Below are positions 1 to 9,838 of a stretch of 64,000 nt of DNA, one piece after another (positions within the stretch are counted from its first letter, which is position 1; the number at the start of each line of letters is the position of its first letter). Made by a program: the position numbers and the translations under genes. The DNA is from JAJNPS01 sp031426185. GTDB taxonomy: Bacteria > Pseudomonadota > Alphaproteobacteria > Rhodobacterales > Rhodobacteraceae. The notes under the pieces are model-generated. The model was not told the origin of the DNA and searched no databases. It saw only the letters and a list, made by a program, of their open reading frames with translations. Location: assembly GCA_031426185.1 (NCBI GenBank), contig JANPKV010000389.1:35143-99142 (forward strand), read 5' to 3'.

Positions 1-1548
1 CACACCACGATCCGGTCGGCGCTGACGGTCGGGCTGCAGACACCCTGCCAGTTCCGCACCGCGCATGACCTGACGCTGTGGCCGATCGAGATCGCCGAGG
101 CCGAATATATCGACGGACGGGGCGCACTGGTCGCGGCCGGAGTGGCAATCGGGGCGAGCGATGCGCGCGCGGCGATCCGGCTCCGCCTTAGGCGGCCGGG
201 TGACGCGCCGATCGGCGCGCTGCCGCTGGACCGCCTGACGCTGTTTCTGGGCGGCCAATCCGCCAAGGGCTGGCAATTGCATGAGCTTCTTTGCACCGAT
301 GTGGCGGGCTTGGTAGCCCGGTCGACCGACCGGCGGGCCGACTGGGTGCAGCCATTGCGCGGCAGGGTGGAACAGAAGGGCTTTGCCGCATCGGAGGCAC
401 TTTTGCCCACCCCACGCCAATCCTTCGACGGCTACCGGCTGTTGCAGGAATATTTCGCCATGCCCGAACGTTTCCACTTCGTCGATCTGACCGGTCTGTC
501 GGGTGCTTTGGCGCGGGCCGTGGGGTCCGACGTGGACATCTACATCCTGCTGCGCAAGGGCAGGGCGGAGATGGCGTCCGGCATCACGACGGATGCCTTC
601 ACGCTGCATGCCGTGCCCGCGATCAACTTGTTCGAAAAACGCTGCGACCGGGTCCTGATGAGCGATGCCGATACCGAACATCACATTGTTGCCGACCGGA
701 CCGCGCCGCTGGATTTCGAGGTCCACAGCCTGCTCTCGCTGGTAGGCATCAGCGAGGAAGGCGAGGACGACCGCGAGTTCCGGCCGTTCTTTTCGGCCGA
801 CGACTTCACCGCCGCAGGCTCAAGCCACAACGCCTACTTTACCATCAGCCGCAAGATGCGGCAGCGTACCGAACGCGAGCGTCTGCACGGCGCGCGCACC
901 AGCTATCTGGGGTCCGAGCTGTTCGTGTCGCTGGTCGATCCGAGCAATGCCCCGTTTGCCGCAGGCATCCGCCAGCTTGCAGCGCGCGCGATGGTCAGCA
1001 ACCGTGACCTGCCGCTCTTGCTTGCGACGGGCGCGAAGGACATGTTCCATCTTCCTGACGGAGGCCCGGTCCTGGGGGTCCGAACCCCCGTCACGCCGAC
1101 CCGCCCGCGCCCGACATTGGCGCAGGGCGATGCGGCTTGGCGGATCATCGGACATCTGAGCCTGAATTACCTGTCCATCGCCGATACCGGTGCGGCCGTC
1201 GGTTCGGGCGCGGCCGCCTTGCGGGAACTGGTCACACTCTATACCCCGATGGCGGACCGGGCGATGGAAAAGCAGGTCGAAGGCATCCATGCCGTGGCCA
1301 GCCGCCCCATCGTGCGCCGCATCAGCGACGATCTGCTGTCGACCGCGGTGCGTGGGCTGGAGATCCGGCTGACCATGGACGAATCCGCCTTTGAGGGCGC
1401 AGGCTGCTATCTGCTCGGCGCCGTCCTGGAACAGTTCTTCCGGCGCTATGCCACTCTGAACAGCTTTACCGAAACCGTCCTTGCCACCCAGCAGAGAGGA
1501 GACATTGCCAGATGGCTACCGGAGACCGGACTGGGGCGGATGATCTGA
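1..1548 (+). CDS. tssF: T6SS baseplate subunit TssF (5' end outside window)
   Basis: TssF is a T6SS baseplate wedge protein that assembles with TssG, TssE and TssK under the VgrG spike. The frame is open from base 1 with no start, so the gene begins upstream; 515 residues are visible and roughly 80-100 are missing compared with usual family length. The early visible block TLWPIEIAEAEY and the C-terminal stretch with LGAVLEQFFRRY fit TssF. Its last 37 bases overlap tssG, the usual tssF-tssG arrangement, which implies co-translation. An internal GTG at 142 is not a credible start because conserved TssF sequence lies before it. Confidence 0.93.
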   Translation, partial: HTTIRSALTVGLQTPCQFRTAHDLTLWPIEIAEAEYIDGRGALVAAGVAIGASDARAAIRLRLRRPGDAPIGALPLDRLTLFLGGQSAKGWQLHELLCTDVAGLVARSTDRRADWVQPLRGRVEQKGFAASEALLPTPRQSFDGYRLLQEYFAMPERFHFVDLTGLSGALARAVGSDVDIYILLRKGRAEMASGITTDAFTLHAVPAINLFEKRCDRVLMSDADTEHHIVADRTAPLDFEVHSLLSLVGISEEGEDDREFRPFFSADDFTAAGSSHNAYFTISRKMRQRTERERLHGARTSYLGSELFVSLVDPSNAPFAAGIRQLAARAMVSNRDLPLLLATGAKDMFHLPDGGPVLGVRTPVTPTRPRPTLAQGDAAWRIIGHLSLNYLSIADTGAAVGSGAAALRELVTLYTPMADRAMEKQVEGIHAVASRPIVRRISDDLLSTAVRGLEIRLTMDESAFEGAGCYLLGAVLEQFFRRYATLNSFTETVLATQQRGDIARWLPETGLGRMI

Positions 1549-2576
1549 CGCAATACGACCGGTTCTGTCAGACCCCTCAGGCATTCCACATCTTTCAGGC
1601 GCTTCGCGTTCTCGAAGCCCGATTTTCGGATGCGCCGCTCTTGGGCAGTTCCAAGCGCCCGCTGGAAGATCGTATCCGGCTGGGACAAGAGGCCGAGTTG
1701 GCGTTCGAGCGCACGACAATCCGCGATTTCACCCCGCCCGGCGCCAAGCCGGGGGTGCTGACCAACCGGTTTTTCGGGCTGTTCGGCCCGAACGGACCCC
1801 TGCCGACGCACCTGACGGAATACGCCCGCGACCGGGCGATCAATGGCCGTGACCCGACGTTTCTCGCTTTTGCCAACATGCTGACCCACCGCATGATGAG
1901 CCTGCTGTACCGGGCTTGGGCGACCGGGCAACCCAGCGCCAGTTATGACCGGGGGGCAGGGGGGCGGTTCGAGGGCAAGGTCGCCGCCTTCGCAGGCGCT
2001 GCGGGCAAAAGCCTGCGCGACCGGGATGCGATGCCTGACGCCGCACGCAGCCATTTTGCCGCCCATCTGTCCGCTGGCCCCCGGCATGCCGACGGGCTGG
2101 TCGCGATGGTGCAGGCGTTCTTTCGTGCGCCGGTCAACTTGCAGCAATTCGTGGGATCGTGGCTCGATCTGGAACCGGGAGACCGCTGGCAACTTGGCGC
2201 GGCGGCCGGTCTTGGCCGGGCCACCAGCATCGGGGAACGCGTCTGGAGCCGCAGCGCCAAGTTCCGTTTGCGCATCGGCCCCTTGAACCTTGCGGAATAT
2301 CAGCGCCTGTTGCCCGGATCGCCGTCGGTTGAAAGACTGACCTCCGTAGTGCGGTCCTATGTGGGCGACGCGCTGGACTGGGACGTCAATGTCGTTCTGC
2401 GCGGCGATCAGGTCCCCCGCGCCGTGCTGGGCGGTGACACGCGACTGGGCCAGACCAGCTGGATCGGGCGCCGCGATCCGTCCCGGCCTGCCGCCGATCT
2501 TTTTCTTTCTCCGCAGTATCATTCAGAAACGGTCGTGTCGGCATCGCCGGGCACGGCGCAGCAAAGGACACTCTGA
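1512..2576 (+). CDS. tssG: T6SS baseplate subunit TssG
   Basis: 354 residues, the expected TssG length. TssG pairs with TssF in the T6SS baseplate and links it to TssK and the membrane complex. Family-like blocks are the N-terminal FHIFQALRVLEA, the central FFGLFGPNGPLPTHLTEYA and the C-terminal LGRATSIGERVW followed by FRLRIGPLNLAEY. The ATG lies inside the end of tssF and the stop overlaps the clpV start at a single base (TGATG), so translation is tightly coupled across tssF-tssG-tssH. Nothing odd is seen. Confidence 0.93.
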   Translation: MATGDRTGADDLTQYDRFCQTPQAFHIFQALRVLEARFSDAPLLGSSKRPLEDRIRLGQEAELAFERTTIRDFTPPGAKPGVLTNRFFGLFGPNGPLPTHLTEYARDRAINGRDPTFLAFANMLTHRMMSLLYRAWATGQPSASYDRGAGGRFEGKVAAFAGAAGKSLRDRDAMPDAARSHFAAHLSAGPRHADGLVAMVQAFFRAPVNLQQFVGSWLDLEPGDRWQLGAAAGLGRATSIGERVWSRSAKFRLRIGPLNLAEYQRLLPGSPSVERLTSVVRSYVGDALDWDVNVVLRGDQVPRAVLGGDTRLGQTSWIGRRDPSRPAADLFLSPQYHSETVVSASPGTAQQRTL

Positions 2577-5263
2577 TGACCGAAATTAGCCGCGTTGCAT
2601 TGTTCGGAAAACTGAACCGCCTTGGCTATCAGGCCGTCGAGGGGGCGGCGGTGTTCTGCAAGATGCGAGGCAACCCCTATGTCGAGGTCGTCCACTGGTT
2701 TGCCCAGCTTTTGCAGCTTCAGGACAACGACATCCTTCGGGTGATCAGCCATTACAAGCTCGACAGCGGCAAGATCGCCGCCGACATGCAGAAGGCCCTG
2801 GACGCTCTGCCGCGCGGGGCCACCACGATCAGCGACCTGTCGCCCCATCTCGAGGATGTGGTCGAACGCGCCTGGGTCTATGGGTCGCTGCTTTATTCCT
2901 CCAACCAGGTGCGGACGGGCCACCTGATCCTGGGAATGTTGAAAACCAAGTCGTTGAAGAACATTCTTCTGGGCATATCGGCCGAATTCGGACGCGTGAA
3001 TGCGGATGATCTGGCGGACAATTTCCACAAGGTCACCGACGGCTCACCCGAGGATCAGATGGGGGCACAGGACGGCTCGGTCACCGGAGGCGGTGCCGCG
3101 CCGGGCGAGACATCAGGCGCCGTGGCACCTCAACAGGGCAAGCAGCAGGCGCTCAAGCAGTTTTGCACCGACCTGACCCAACAGGCCCGTGAGGGCAAGA
3201 TCGACCCCATCGTGGGTCGCGACGAAGAGATACGCCAGATTGTCGACGTGCTGATGCGTCGGCGTCAGAACAACCCGATCCTGACCGGCGAGGCGGGTGT
3301 GGGCAAGACGGCCGTCGTCGAGGGGTTTGCCCTTCGGATCGCGCGCGGTGACGTACCACCGGCGCTGCGCGAGGCGCGTCTGCTGGCGCTGGACGTCGGT
3401 CTGCTGCAGGCGGGGGCCAGCATGAAGGGCGAGTTCGAGAGCCGCCTTCGGTCGGTGATCGACGAGGTTCAGGCCTCAACCGTGCCGGTCATCATGTTTA
3501 TTGACGAGACGCATACCCTGGTCGGGGCAGGCGGGGCCGCAGGCACCGGCGACGCCGCCAACCTGCTGAAACCGGCGCTGGCGCGCGGTACGCTGCGCAC
3601 GATCGGCGCCACCACCTGGGCCGAATACAAAAAGCACATCGAAAAGGATCCCGCCCTGACCCGGCGTTTCCAGGTGGTTGCGGTCGAGGAGCCGAGCATC
3701 CCGAAAGCCGTCATGATGATGCGCGGCATTGCGACGATGCTCGAAAAGCACCACCGGGTGCAGGTGCTGGACGAGGGGTTGGAGGCCGCAGTGTCGATGT
3801 CGGCCCGCTACATACCCGCGCGCCAGTTGCCCGACAAGTCGGTGTCGGTCCTGGATACCGCCTGTGCCCGCGTGGCAATCAGCCAGCATGCGGTGCCCGC
3901 CGAAGTCGATGATGCGCGCAAGCGGATCGAGGCACTGCAGACCGAGCTGGAAATCATCGGTCGGGACGAGACCGCGGGCTTCAACGTCGACGCGCGTCGC
4001 GCGGGCGTGACCTTGATGAAGGAGGCCGAGGAACAAAGGCTGGCCGAGCTTGACGCCCGCTGGTCGGCCGAAAAGGTGATCGTGACCGAGATCCTTGATT
4101 TGCGGGCAAAGCTGCGCGAAGGCGGGGCCGCCGTGGACGACCCGGCGGCACAAGCCGAAGCGACCGGAGTGCGGGCCGATCTGATGGAACAGCTCAAGGC
4201 GGCAAACGCCCGGCTGACCGCCGCCCAGGGGGAAAGCCCGCTGATCCTGCCGATTGTGGACGCGCAGGCGGTCGCATCGGTGATCGGCGATTGGACGGGC
4301 ATCCCGGTCGGCCGGATGGTGCGCAATGAAATCGAGACCGTTCTCAATCTTGAACAACATCTGGCAAAGCGCGTGATCGGGCAGGATCACGCCATGAAGA
4401 TGATCGCCAAGCGGATCCAGACCAGCCGTGCCGGTCTGGACAACCCGTCCAAGCCGATCGGGGTCTTCCTGCTCGCCGGAACGTCCGGTGTCGGCAAGAC
4501 AGAGACGGCATTGGCATTGGCCGAAGCGATGTATGGCGGAGAGCAGAACGTCATCACCATCAACATGAGCGAGTACCAGGAAGCCCACACCGTCAGCAGC
4601 CTGAAAGGTGCCCCGCCCGGCTATGTCGGCTATGGCGAGGGCGGGGTGCTGACCGAGGCCGTGCGGAGAAAGCCCTATTCGGTCGTGCTGCTCGACGAGG
4701 TTGAAAAGGCCCACCCCGACGTCCACGAGGTGTTCTTTCAGGTCTTCGACAAGGGCGTGATGGAAGATGGGGAAGGGCGGGTCATCGACTTCAAGAACAC
4801 GATGATCCTGCTGACGTCCAATGCCGGATCCGACATGATTATGGATATGTGTTCGGACCCCGACCTGATGCCCGACCCCGAAGGCATCGCCAAGGCGCTG
4901 CGGGCGCCGTTGCTGAAAATCTTTCCCGCAGCACTTTTGGGTCGGTTGGTGACAATCCCTTATTATCCTCTGTCGCCGACGATGATCGGTGCCATCACGC
5001 GGCTCCAGCTTGACCGCATCAAGAAGCGAGTCTCGTCTGCGCATGGTGTGCCCTTCCGCTATTCCGATGCGGTGGTCGACACGATCGTCTCGCGCTGTCA
5101 GGAACTTGAATCTGGTGGACGCATGATCGATTCCATCGTAACAAATACAATGCTTCCAGACATTTCCGCCGAGTTCTTGCGTCGCATGATGGAAGGCAAA
5201 AAGGTGGAGGCCGTCACCATCGACGTCGCGAACGGCGAATTTGTGTATGGATTTGACGCCTGA
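2576..5263 (+). CDS. tssH: T6SS ATPase TssH (ClpV)
   Basis: 895-residue AAA+ disaggregase of the ClpB/Hsp100 class that extracts TssB from the contracted T6SS sheath for recycling. An N-terminal Clp repeat domain (about 1-155) is followed by two AAA+ modules. Walker A motifs are GEAGVGKT (238-245) and GTSGVGKT (635-642); Walker B blocks are IMFIDETHTL and VVLLDEVEKAH. A coiled middle domain lies near residues 435-500. It starts on the last base of the tssG stop codon. Genomic position and the divergent N-terminus separate it from housekeeping ClpB. The long open frame on the opposite strand is a compositional shadow. Confidence 0.97.
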   Translation: MTEISRVALFGKLNRLGYQAVEGAAVFCKMRGNPYVEVVHWFAQLLQLQDNDILRVISHYKLDSGKIAADMQKALDALPRGATTISDLSPHLEDVVERAWVYGSLLYSSNQVRTGHLILGMLKTKSLKNILLGISAEFGRVNADDLADNFHKVTDGSPEDQMGAQDGSVTGGGAAPGETSGAVAPQQGKQQALKQFCTDLTQQAREGKIDPIVGRDEEIRQIVDVLMRRRQNNPILTGEAGVGKTAVVEGFALRIARGDVPPALREARLLALDVGLLQAGASMKGEFESRLRSVIDEVQASTVPVIMFIDETHTLVGAGGAAGTGDAANLLKPALARGTLRTIGATTWAEYKKHIEKDPALTRRFQVVAVEEPSIPKAVMMMRGIATMLEKHHRVQVLDEGLEAAVSMSARYIPARQLPDKSVSVLDTACARVAISQHAVPAEVDDARKRIEALQTELEIIGRDETAGFNVDARRAGVTLMKEAEEQRLAELDARWSAEKVIVTEILDLRAKLREGGAAVDDPAAQAEATGVRADLMEQLKAANARLTAAQGESPLILPIVDAQAVASVIGDWTGIPVGRMVRNEIETVLNLEQHLAKRVIGQDHAMKMIAKRIQTSRAGLDNPSKPIGVFLLAGTSGVGKTETALALAEAMYGGEQNVITINMSEYQEAHTVSSLKGAPPGYVGYGEGGVLTEAVRRKPYSVVLLDEVEKAHPDVHEVFFQVFDKGVMEDGEGRVIDFKNTMILLTSNAGSDMIMDMCSDPDLMPDPEGIAKALRAPLLKIFPAALLGRLVTIPYYPLSPTMIGAITRLQLDRIKKRVSSAHGVPFRYSDAVVDTIVSRCQELESGGRMIDSIVTNTMLPDISAEFLRRMMEGKKVEAVTIDVANGEFVYGFDA

Positions 5264-5305
5264 CCGCAGCTGGTCGGGACATTGGGTCAAGAGGGAGCCG
5301 ACATC

Positions 5306-7384
5306 ATGGCAGAACCGCAGACGCCTGGTAGCTCGGCCTCGGGCAGCGCCTTCAAAGACATGCAGGTCAAATGCGCGATCATCGAGGAAGGGCTGAGCGA
5401 GCTATCCTGTGCCCGCGTCGAATTGCTGTCAAAGGACCGGGCCGTCGCGCTGAACACTCTGGTGGGCGAACAGCTTGAGGTGACGGTTCCGGGCGGTCAC
5501 AACTTGGGCCGTCGTTTCATCGGAACCTGCGTTTCGGCCGAATACCTCGGACGCTTTCGCGACTGGGGCCGATACCTGGTCGAGGTGCGCCCGAAGCTGT
5601 GGTTTCTGACCCAGGCGCGCGAATGTCGCGTCTTTCAGGACAAATCGGTGCCCGAGATCGTCAAGGACATCTTCGGTGATTACGGGTTTTCGGATTTCTT
5701 CACCACAAAACTGTCGGGAAGCTACGTCCAGCGGCCCTTCTGTCTGCAATACCGCGAAACCGATCTCGACTTCATCAGGCGTCTGATGGAGGAGGAAGGC
5801 ATCTACTTCTTCTTCCAGCACATCGACAAAGGAGAAAGCTTTGTATTGGCGGATGACGCCTCGGCGCATGAGCCGATAAAGGGCGATGCCATTCTTGAAT
5901 TCTTCGACGCGGCCGACTCTTTTGACCGCAGCCGGGAGCATCTTTTCGAAATCGTCGCAAAGGAAGGCGTCACGACGGGCAAGGTCACCCTGTCGGACTA
6001 CAACTTTGAAACATCGTCAGTGAAGCTCGCTGGCACGCGGGAGATGAAGAAGGGCAAACATAAAAAGACGGGAATCGAAATCTATGATTACCCGGGACAC
6101 TTCCACGATGAGCCCCTGGGCCGGGAGCGCGCGCGTGTCCGGATGGAAGCCGAAGCGATAAAGCATGTAACCTGGCAGGCTGTCGGCAACATAAGACGTC
6201 TCGGGGTGGGGCAAACGTTCCAGATCAAGAACCATCCCCAGACGCAGGGCGAAAGCGGGTTCCTGTGCACGCGTGCTACCTATTACCTGCAAAACAACCC
6301 CGATGGGACCTCGGCGGGTGAGACGCCGAGCGTCATAGGCAAGGGGCTCGATTTCGGTCCCGACAACACGGACACCTTCCGCGCCGTGTATGAGATCGTG
6401 CCGAAATCCAGCCCGTACCGCGCCCCTCTGCAGACCCCGTGGCCAGAAGTGGGCGGAATTCACACCGCTGTGGTGGTGGGATCGAAGGGCGAAGAAATCG
6501 ATACGGACGAATATGGCCGTGTGAAGATCAAGTTCCACTGGGACCGGCGCGCGGCCAAGGACAATACCGTCAGCGTCTGGGTGCGCACGATGATGCCGTG
6601 GACCGGCAAGAACTGGGGCATGATCCATGTGCCCCGCGTCGGCCAGGAGGTGGTGGTGCAGTTCGAGGAAGGCGACCCGGACCGTCCGATCATCATCGGG
6701 ATGCTCTATAACGACCAGACGAAGCCGCCCTACGCGCTGCCTGCCAACAAGACGCAGTCCGGCATCAAGACCAACTCCTCCAAAGATGGCGGTGGCTTCA
6801 ACGAATTGATGATGGAGGACAACAAGGGCAAGGAACTCGTCCGGTTCAGATCAGAACGGGATTACGAGCAGATCGTGCAGAACAATGCCACGATCACCGT
6901 CGGTACCCCGACCAAGGAAAAGGGCGACATGACGCTGACCGTGCATCGCAACCTGACCGAGACCCTGGAGACCGGCGATCACACCTTTGATGTGAAGACC
7001 GGCAGTCAGGTGATCACCATCGAGACCGACAAGACCGAAACCATCAAAGGCAAATCGACCCAGACAATCACCGGCGACATGGTCGAGACGATCAAGTCTG
7101 GCAATTTTACCCGCACGGTCGAAAAGGGCCATGAAAAGACAACCTTGAAGGTGGGTAATCATACCCTGAAGGCCGACGCTGGGCAGATCACGATCGAAGC
7201 ACAGCAGTCGATCACCTTGAAAGTCGGGCAAAGCTCCATCGTGATTGATCAGATGGGGGTCCAGATCAAAGCCATGACGATCGGCATCAACGCAGAGCTG
7301 AAACTCGATGCCAAGAGCATGATGACCACTGTGAAGGGCGATGCGATGGTGACCATCAAGGGCGGCCTCACGATGATCAACTAG
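5306..7384 (+). CDS. vgrG: T6SS spike protein TssI (VgrG)
   Basis: 692-residue VgrG that trimerises into the cell-puncturing spike at the tip of the Hcp tube. The N-terminal gp27-like part (about 20-350) includes the FCLQYRETDLDFIRRLMEEE block; the gp5-like OB fold follows (about 380-460, GRVKIKFHWD and WAGKNWG-like MPWTGKNWG). The C-terminus is a beta-helical needle rich in T-x-T and GD repeats (HRNLTETLETGDHTFDVK). No extra effector domain is fused. A TTG start at 5282 is possible, but the ATG at 5306 sits 9 bases after GAGGGA and is preferred. It follows clpV in the same operon and precedes an unknown gene and a PAAR gene, a typical spike-loading island. Confidence 0.95.
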   Translation: MAEPQTPGSSASGSAFKDMQVKCAIIEEGLSELSCARVELLSKDRAVALNTLVGEQLEVTVPGGHNLGRRFIGTCVSAEYLGRFRDWGRYLVEVRPKLWFLTQARECRVFQDKSVPEIVKDIFGDYGFSDFFTTKLSGSYVQRPFCLQYRETDLDFIRRLMEEEGIYFFFQHIDKGESFVLADDASAHEPIKGDAILEFFDAADSFDRSREHLFEIVAKEGVTTGKVTLSDYNFETSSVKLAGTREMKKGKHKKTGIEIYDYPGHFHDEPLGRERARVRMEAEAIKHVTWQAVGNIRRLGVGQTFQIKNHPQTQGESGFLCTRATYYLQNNPDGTSAGETPSVIGKGLDFGPDNTDTFRAVYEIVPKSSPYRAPLQTPWPEVGGIHTAVVVGSKGEEIDTDEYGRVKIKFHWDRRAAKDNTVSVWVRTMMPWTGKNWGMIHVPRVGQEVVVQFEEGDPDRPIIIGMLYNDQTKPPYALPANKTQSGIKTNSSKDGGGFNELMMEDNKGKELVRFRSERDYEQIVQNNATITVGTPTKEKGDMTLTVHRNLTETLETGDHTFDVKTGSQVITIETDKTETIKGKSTQTITGDMVETIKSGNFTRTVEKGHEKTTLKVGNHTLKADAGQITIEAQQSITLKVGQSSIVIDQMGVQIKAMTIGINAELKLDAKSMMTTVKGDAMVTIKGGLTMIN

Positions 7385-7396
7385 GATGGGACGGTG

Positions 7397-7999
7397 ATGT
7401 CGGAACGATTTGCCGATCTGAAGAAGATCCCGAAGCAGCCCGCCGCGCGTCTGCTCGCGCTTGGCAATGCGCGGCTGCAGTCGCGGCTGAAATCGCCCGC
7501 CAGCGCCAGTGTTGCGGATGTCCTGATCGAACTGGAGGCAGCGGATGCGCTGGTGGACATGCTGCGGCTGCTGTCGGTGGCGCTTCCCGGACGCGAGCGG
7601 GCCTGGTGGGCCTGCCTTGCCGCGCGCGATCTGCTGGGCCCGTCGCCCGAGAAGGTCCCCGCGACGCTGATCGCTGCCGAAAACTGGGTGCGCCAGCCCG
7701 GCGATCCGACGCGCGTCGCCCTGCGGGCCGCGCTGGATGCGGTCGAAAGCGACGACGACGTATCGCTTTGCGCGACATCGGCGATATTTGCGGATGGGAC
7801 GCTGGGGCCCGGAGAGATGTCGCATCACGCGGCCCCGCCCGGTGCTGCCGAGACCGCGGCCTTTGGCATGAACGTCATGGCCATGGGCGTGAACAGCCGC
7901 GATTTCAGCGCCGAGGCGAACCGACTGATCGACCGCGCGCTGGACATTGCCCGGGGCGGCAATGGCAGGACCGCCGCCAGCAAAGGTGACCTCTCATGA
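7397..7999 (+). CDS. T6SS-associated protein of unknown function between vgrG and PAAR
   Basis: 200 residues, soluble and mostly alpha-helical by composition, without signal peptide or membrane segment. I cannot assign a function and it does not resemble the known VgrG adaptors (DUF4123, DUF2169, DUF1795). Visible features are a helical N-terminal half rich in Ala/Leu/Arg, a WWACLAARDLLG block and a Gly/Met stretch (AAFGMNVMAMGVNSRDF). It begins 12 bases after the vgrG stop (GGATGGGA ribosome site; the GTG one codon earlier is the alternative) and its stop overlaps the PAAR start as ATGA. That coupling to both spike components suggests a spike-loading, adaptor or chaperone role, which is inference only. 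Confidence 0.8.
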   Translation: MSERFADLKKIPKQPAARLLALGNARLQSRLKSPASASVADVLIELEAADALVDMLRLLSVALPGRERAWWACLAARDLLGPSPEKVPATLIAAENWVRQPGDPTRVALRAALDAVESDDDVSLCATSAIFADGTLGPGEMSHHAAPPGAAETAAFGMNVMAMGVNSRDFSAEANRLIDRALDIARGGNGRTAASKGDLS

Positions 8000-8307
8000 G
8001 CTTTCCCCAGGCCCGCATGTCCGATCTGCACGTCTGCATGCCGCCCATGCTGCCCGCACCCACGCCGATCCTGCCGCCCTGCGCCGTGACGGTGATGGTG
8101 AACAACCTGTTCGCCGCACGGATGGGTGACATGGCACCGGGCGTTCCGATGCCGCCCGCCCTTCCGGTCCCGGTTCCCCATCCGTTCATCAAGGGATCGG
8201 CGACGGTGTTGATCATGAATCAGCCCGCACTGCGCGCCATTGTCGACCCGTGTTCGTGCGGCGGCATGGTGGTGCTCGCGTCGTTCAACGTCTTGACCGG
8301 GGGCTGA
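7996..8307 (+). CDS. PAAR-domain spike tip protein
   Basis: 103-residue single-domain PAAR-like protein that would cap the VgrG trimer. The PAAR pattern is visible as PQARMSDLHVC, ARMGDMAPG, IKGSATVLIMNQPALR and a terminal CSCGGMVVLASFNVLTGG block with paired Cys residues. There is no C-terminal toxin extension, so it is a tip and not a specialised effector. It overlaps the upstream gene by ATGA and ends 6 bases before tagH, placing it inside the T6SS structural operon. Confidence 0.88.
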   Translation: MSFPQARMSDLHVCMPPMLPAPTPILPPCAVTVMVNNLFAARMGDMAPGVPMPPALPVPVPHPFIKGSATVLIMNQPALRAIVDPCSCGGMVVLASFNVLTGG

Positions 8308-8313
8308 CGCGGC

Positions 8314-9816
8314 ATGCCGGTGACGTTGCGGTTTCAGTCGACCGGTGTGGTGCCGGGCAACGCGCAGCCCGTCGTGATGCGCGGCGGGTCGTTGACGATC
8401 GGACGTGGCGAAGAGAATGACCTGCACCTGCCGGATCCTGACAAGCTGCTGTCCAAGCGCCACTGTGTCATCGAGGAACAAGACGACCATGTATCGGTGA
8501 TCGACCTGTCGACCAACGGGACCTTCCTCAATTACAGCAAGTCGGCGCTCGGCCCCATTCCCTCGCCGCTGCACGATGGTGACATCCTGACGATGGGCCC
8601 CTACGAATTGCTCGTGGAGGTGACGGCGGCCCGTGCGCCAGCCGGAATCCCCGCTCCGCTGGAGGAAGGGCCCGCGTCGCATGGTCGTGCGGCCGGGGGA
8701 ATGCTGGGGCTCGACCTGCTGGATGATCCCTCGCACGGGGGCGGCGTGGATTTTCTGGACGACCTTCTGGGGGGCGGCGGGCCGAAAGGTCCACCAAGCC
8801 TGCAGCGCCCGCAATTGGGCGATGATGGGCTTCTGCCGCCGCTCGGGGTCGACGACCTGATGGCCCCGTCTGCGGAGACCGGTCCGCCGCAGGGGGCAAG
8901 CAGACCCGCCCATTCCCCGTCCGTGCAGGACCACTTCGCCCCGCCCGCCCGCGTGACCACGGCGATACCCGACGACTGGGATGATCTGCTGGACCCGTTG
9001 GCAAATCCTGGCGCGTCAGATCCTTTTGCCGCAGCGCCGCAGGACCTGCCTTCTGCGGGTGCGGGCAACCCTGTCCACATTCCGGATGATTTTCCGTCGC
9101 AGGGGCCAGGCGCTGCCGCAGTCCCCTTTGATCCGCCGCAGCAGTCTCCGTTCACGACGGTGCCGCCGGTCCAACCCGCCGTCGCGCCGCTTGACATGGT
9201 GACACGCCCGACCGCGGCCTCGGTGCCCGTGCCCGACGATGCCGCTGCGCGGGCGTTTCTCGCGGCGCTTGGCGCGCCGCAGATGGCCATTCCCGCAGAA
9301 GACCTGCGGCCGACCCTGTCGCGTCTGGGACAGGTTCTGCGCATCATGGTTCAGGGCCTTCGCGAAGTGCTGATGACCCGCACTTCGATCAAATCCGAAT
9401 TCCGCATGCAGCAGACCATGATCACGTCAGGCGGCAACAATCCTCTGAAATTCTCGATCAGCCTCGAGCAGGCAATCGAGGCCTTGGTCAAGCCCACCAC
9501 GCAAGGGTATCTCGACCCGGTCGCGGCGGCCGAGCAGGCGCTGCGTGACATCAAGGCCCACGAGGTCGCGATGATGACGGGCATGGAGGCCGCGCTGAAG
9601 GGTCTGCTGAAGCGTCTTGATCCGCAGCAGCTGGAAGGAAAACTCGAGACAAGCAGCGGGTTTGGTTCTATCCTCAGAGGCAAGGAGGCCCGGTATTGGG
9701 ACGCTTACCTCAAGATGTACGCAGAAATTTCCGATCAGGCCGAAAACGATTTTCACGAGCTGTTCAGCCGAGAGTTCGCCCGCGCCTATCAGGACCAGCT
9801 TGACCGACTGAAGTGA
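8314..9816 (+). CDS. tagH: T6SS FHA-domain protein TagH (Fha)
   Basis: 500-residue T6SS accessory protein. The N-terminal FHA domain (about 1-105) shows the phosphothreonine-binding pattern GRGEENDLHL, LSKRHCVI and LSTNGTFLN. A long Pro/Gly/Asp-rich linker (about 110-300) joins it to the conserved C-terminal TagH domain (about 305-500: SRLGQVLRIMVQGLREVLMT, NNPLKFS, AYLKMYAEI). FHA proteins bind PpkA-phosphorylated partners and license T6SS assembly, and this locus carries the kinase, the phosphatase and TagF. It sits 6 bases after the PAAR gene and 22 bases before tssK. Confidence 0.93.
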   Translation: MPVTLRFQSTGVVPGNAQPVVMRGGSLTIGRGEENDLHLPDPDKLLSKRHCVIEEQDDHVSVIDLSTNGTFLNYSKSALGPIPSPLHDGDILTMGPYELLVEVTAARAPAGIPAPLEEGPASHGRAAGGMLGLDLLDDPSHGGGVDFLDDLLGGGGPKGPPSLQRPQLGDDGLLPPLGVDDLMAPSAETGPPQGASRPAHSPSVQDHFAPPARVTTAIPDDWDDLLDPLANPGASDPFAAAPQDLPSAGAGNPVHIPDDFPSQGPGAAAVPFDPPQQSPFTTVPPVQPAVAPLDMVTRPTAASVPVPDDAAARAFLAALGAPQMAIPAEDLRPTLSRLGQVLRIMVQGLREVLMTRTSIKSEFRMQQTMITSGGNNPLKFSISLEQAIEALVKPTTQGYLDPVAAAEQALRDIKAHEVAMMTGMEAALKGLLKRLDPQQLEGKLETSSGFGSILRGKEARYWDAYLKMYAEISDQAENDFHELFSREFARAYQDQLDRLK

Positions 9817-9838
9817 TTTATCTGGAAGGATTCTGAGG

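Noticed and set aside
3476..5290. Long (604-codon) open frame on the - strand
   Set aside because: It lies fully antisense to clpV, has His/Gly/Asp-rich low-complexity sequence and no domain; it is a high-GC shadow.
7996..8307. PAAR protein as a specialised toxin carrier
   Set aside because: The protein ends with the PAAR fold at 103 residues; no C-terminal toxin domain exists.
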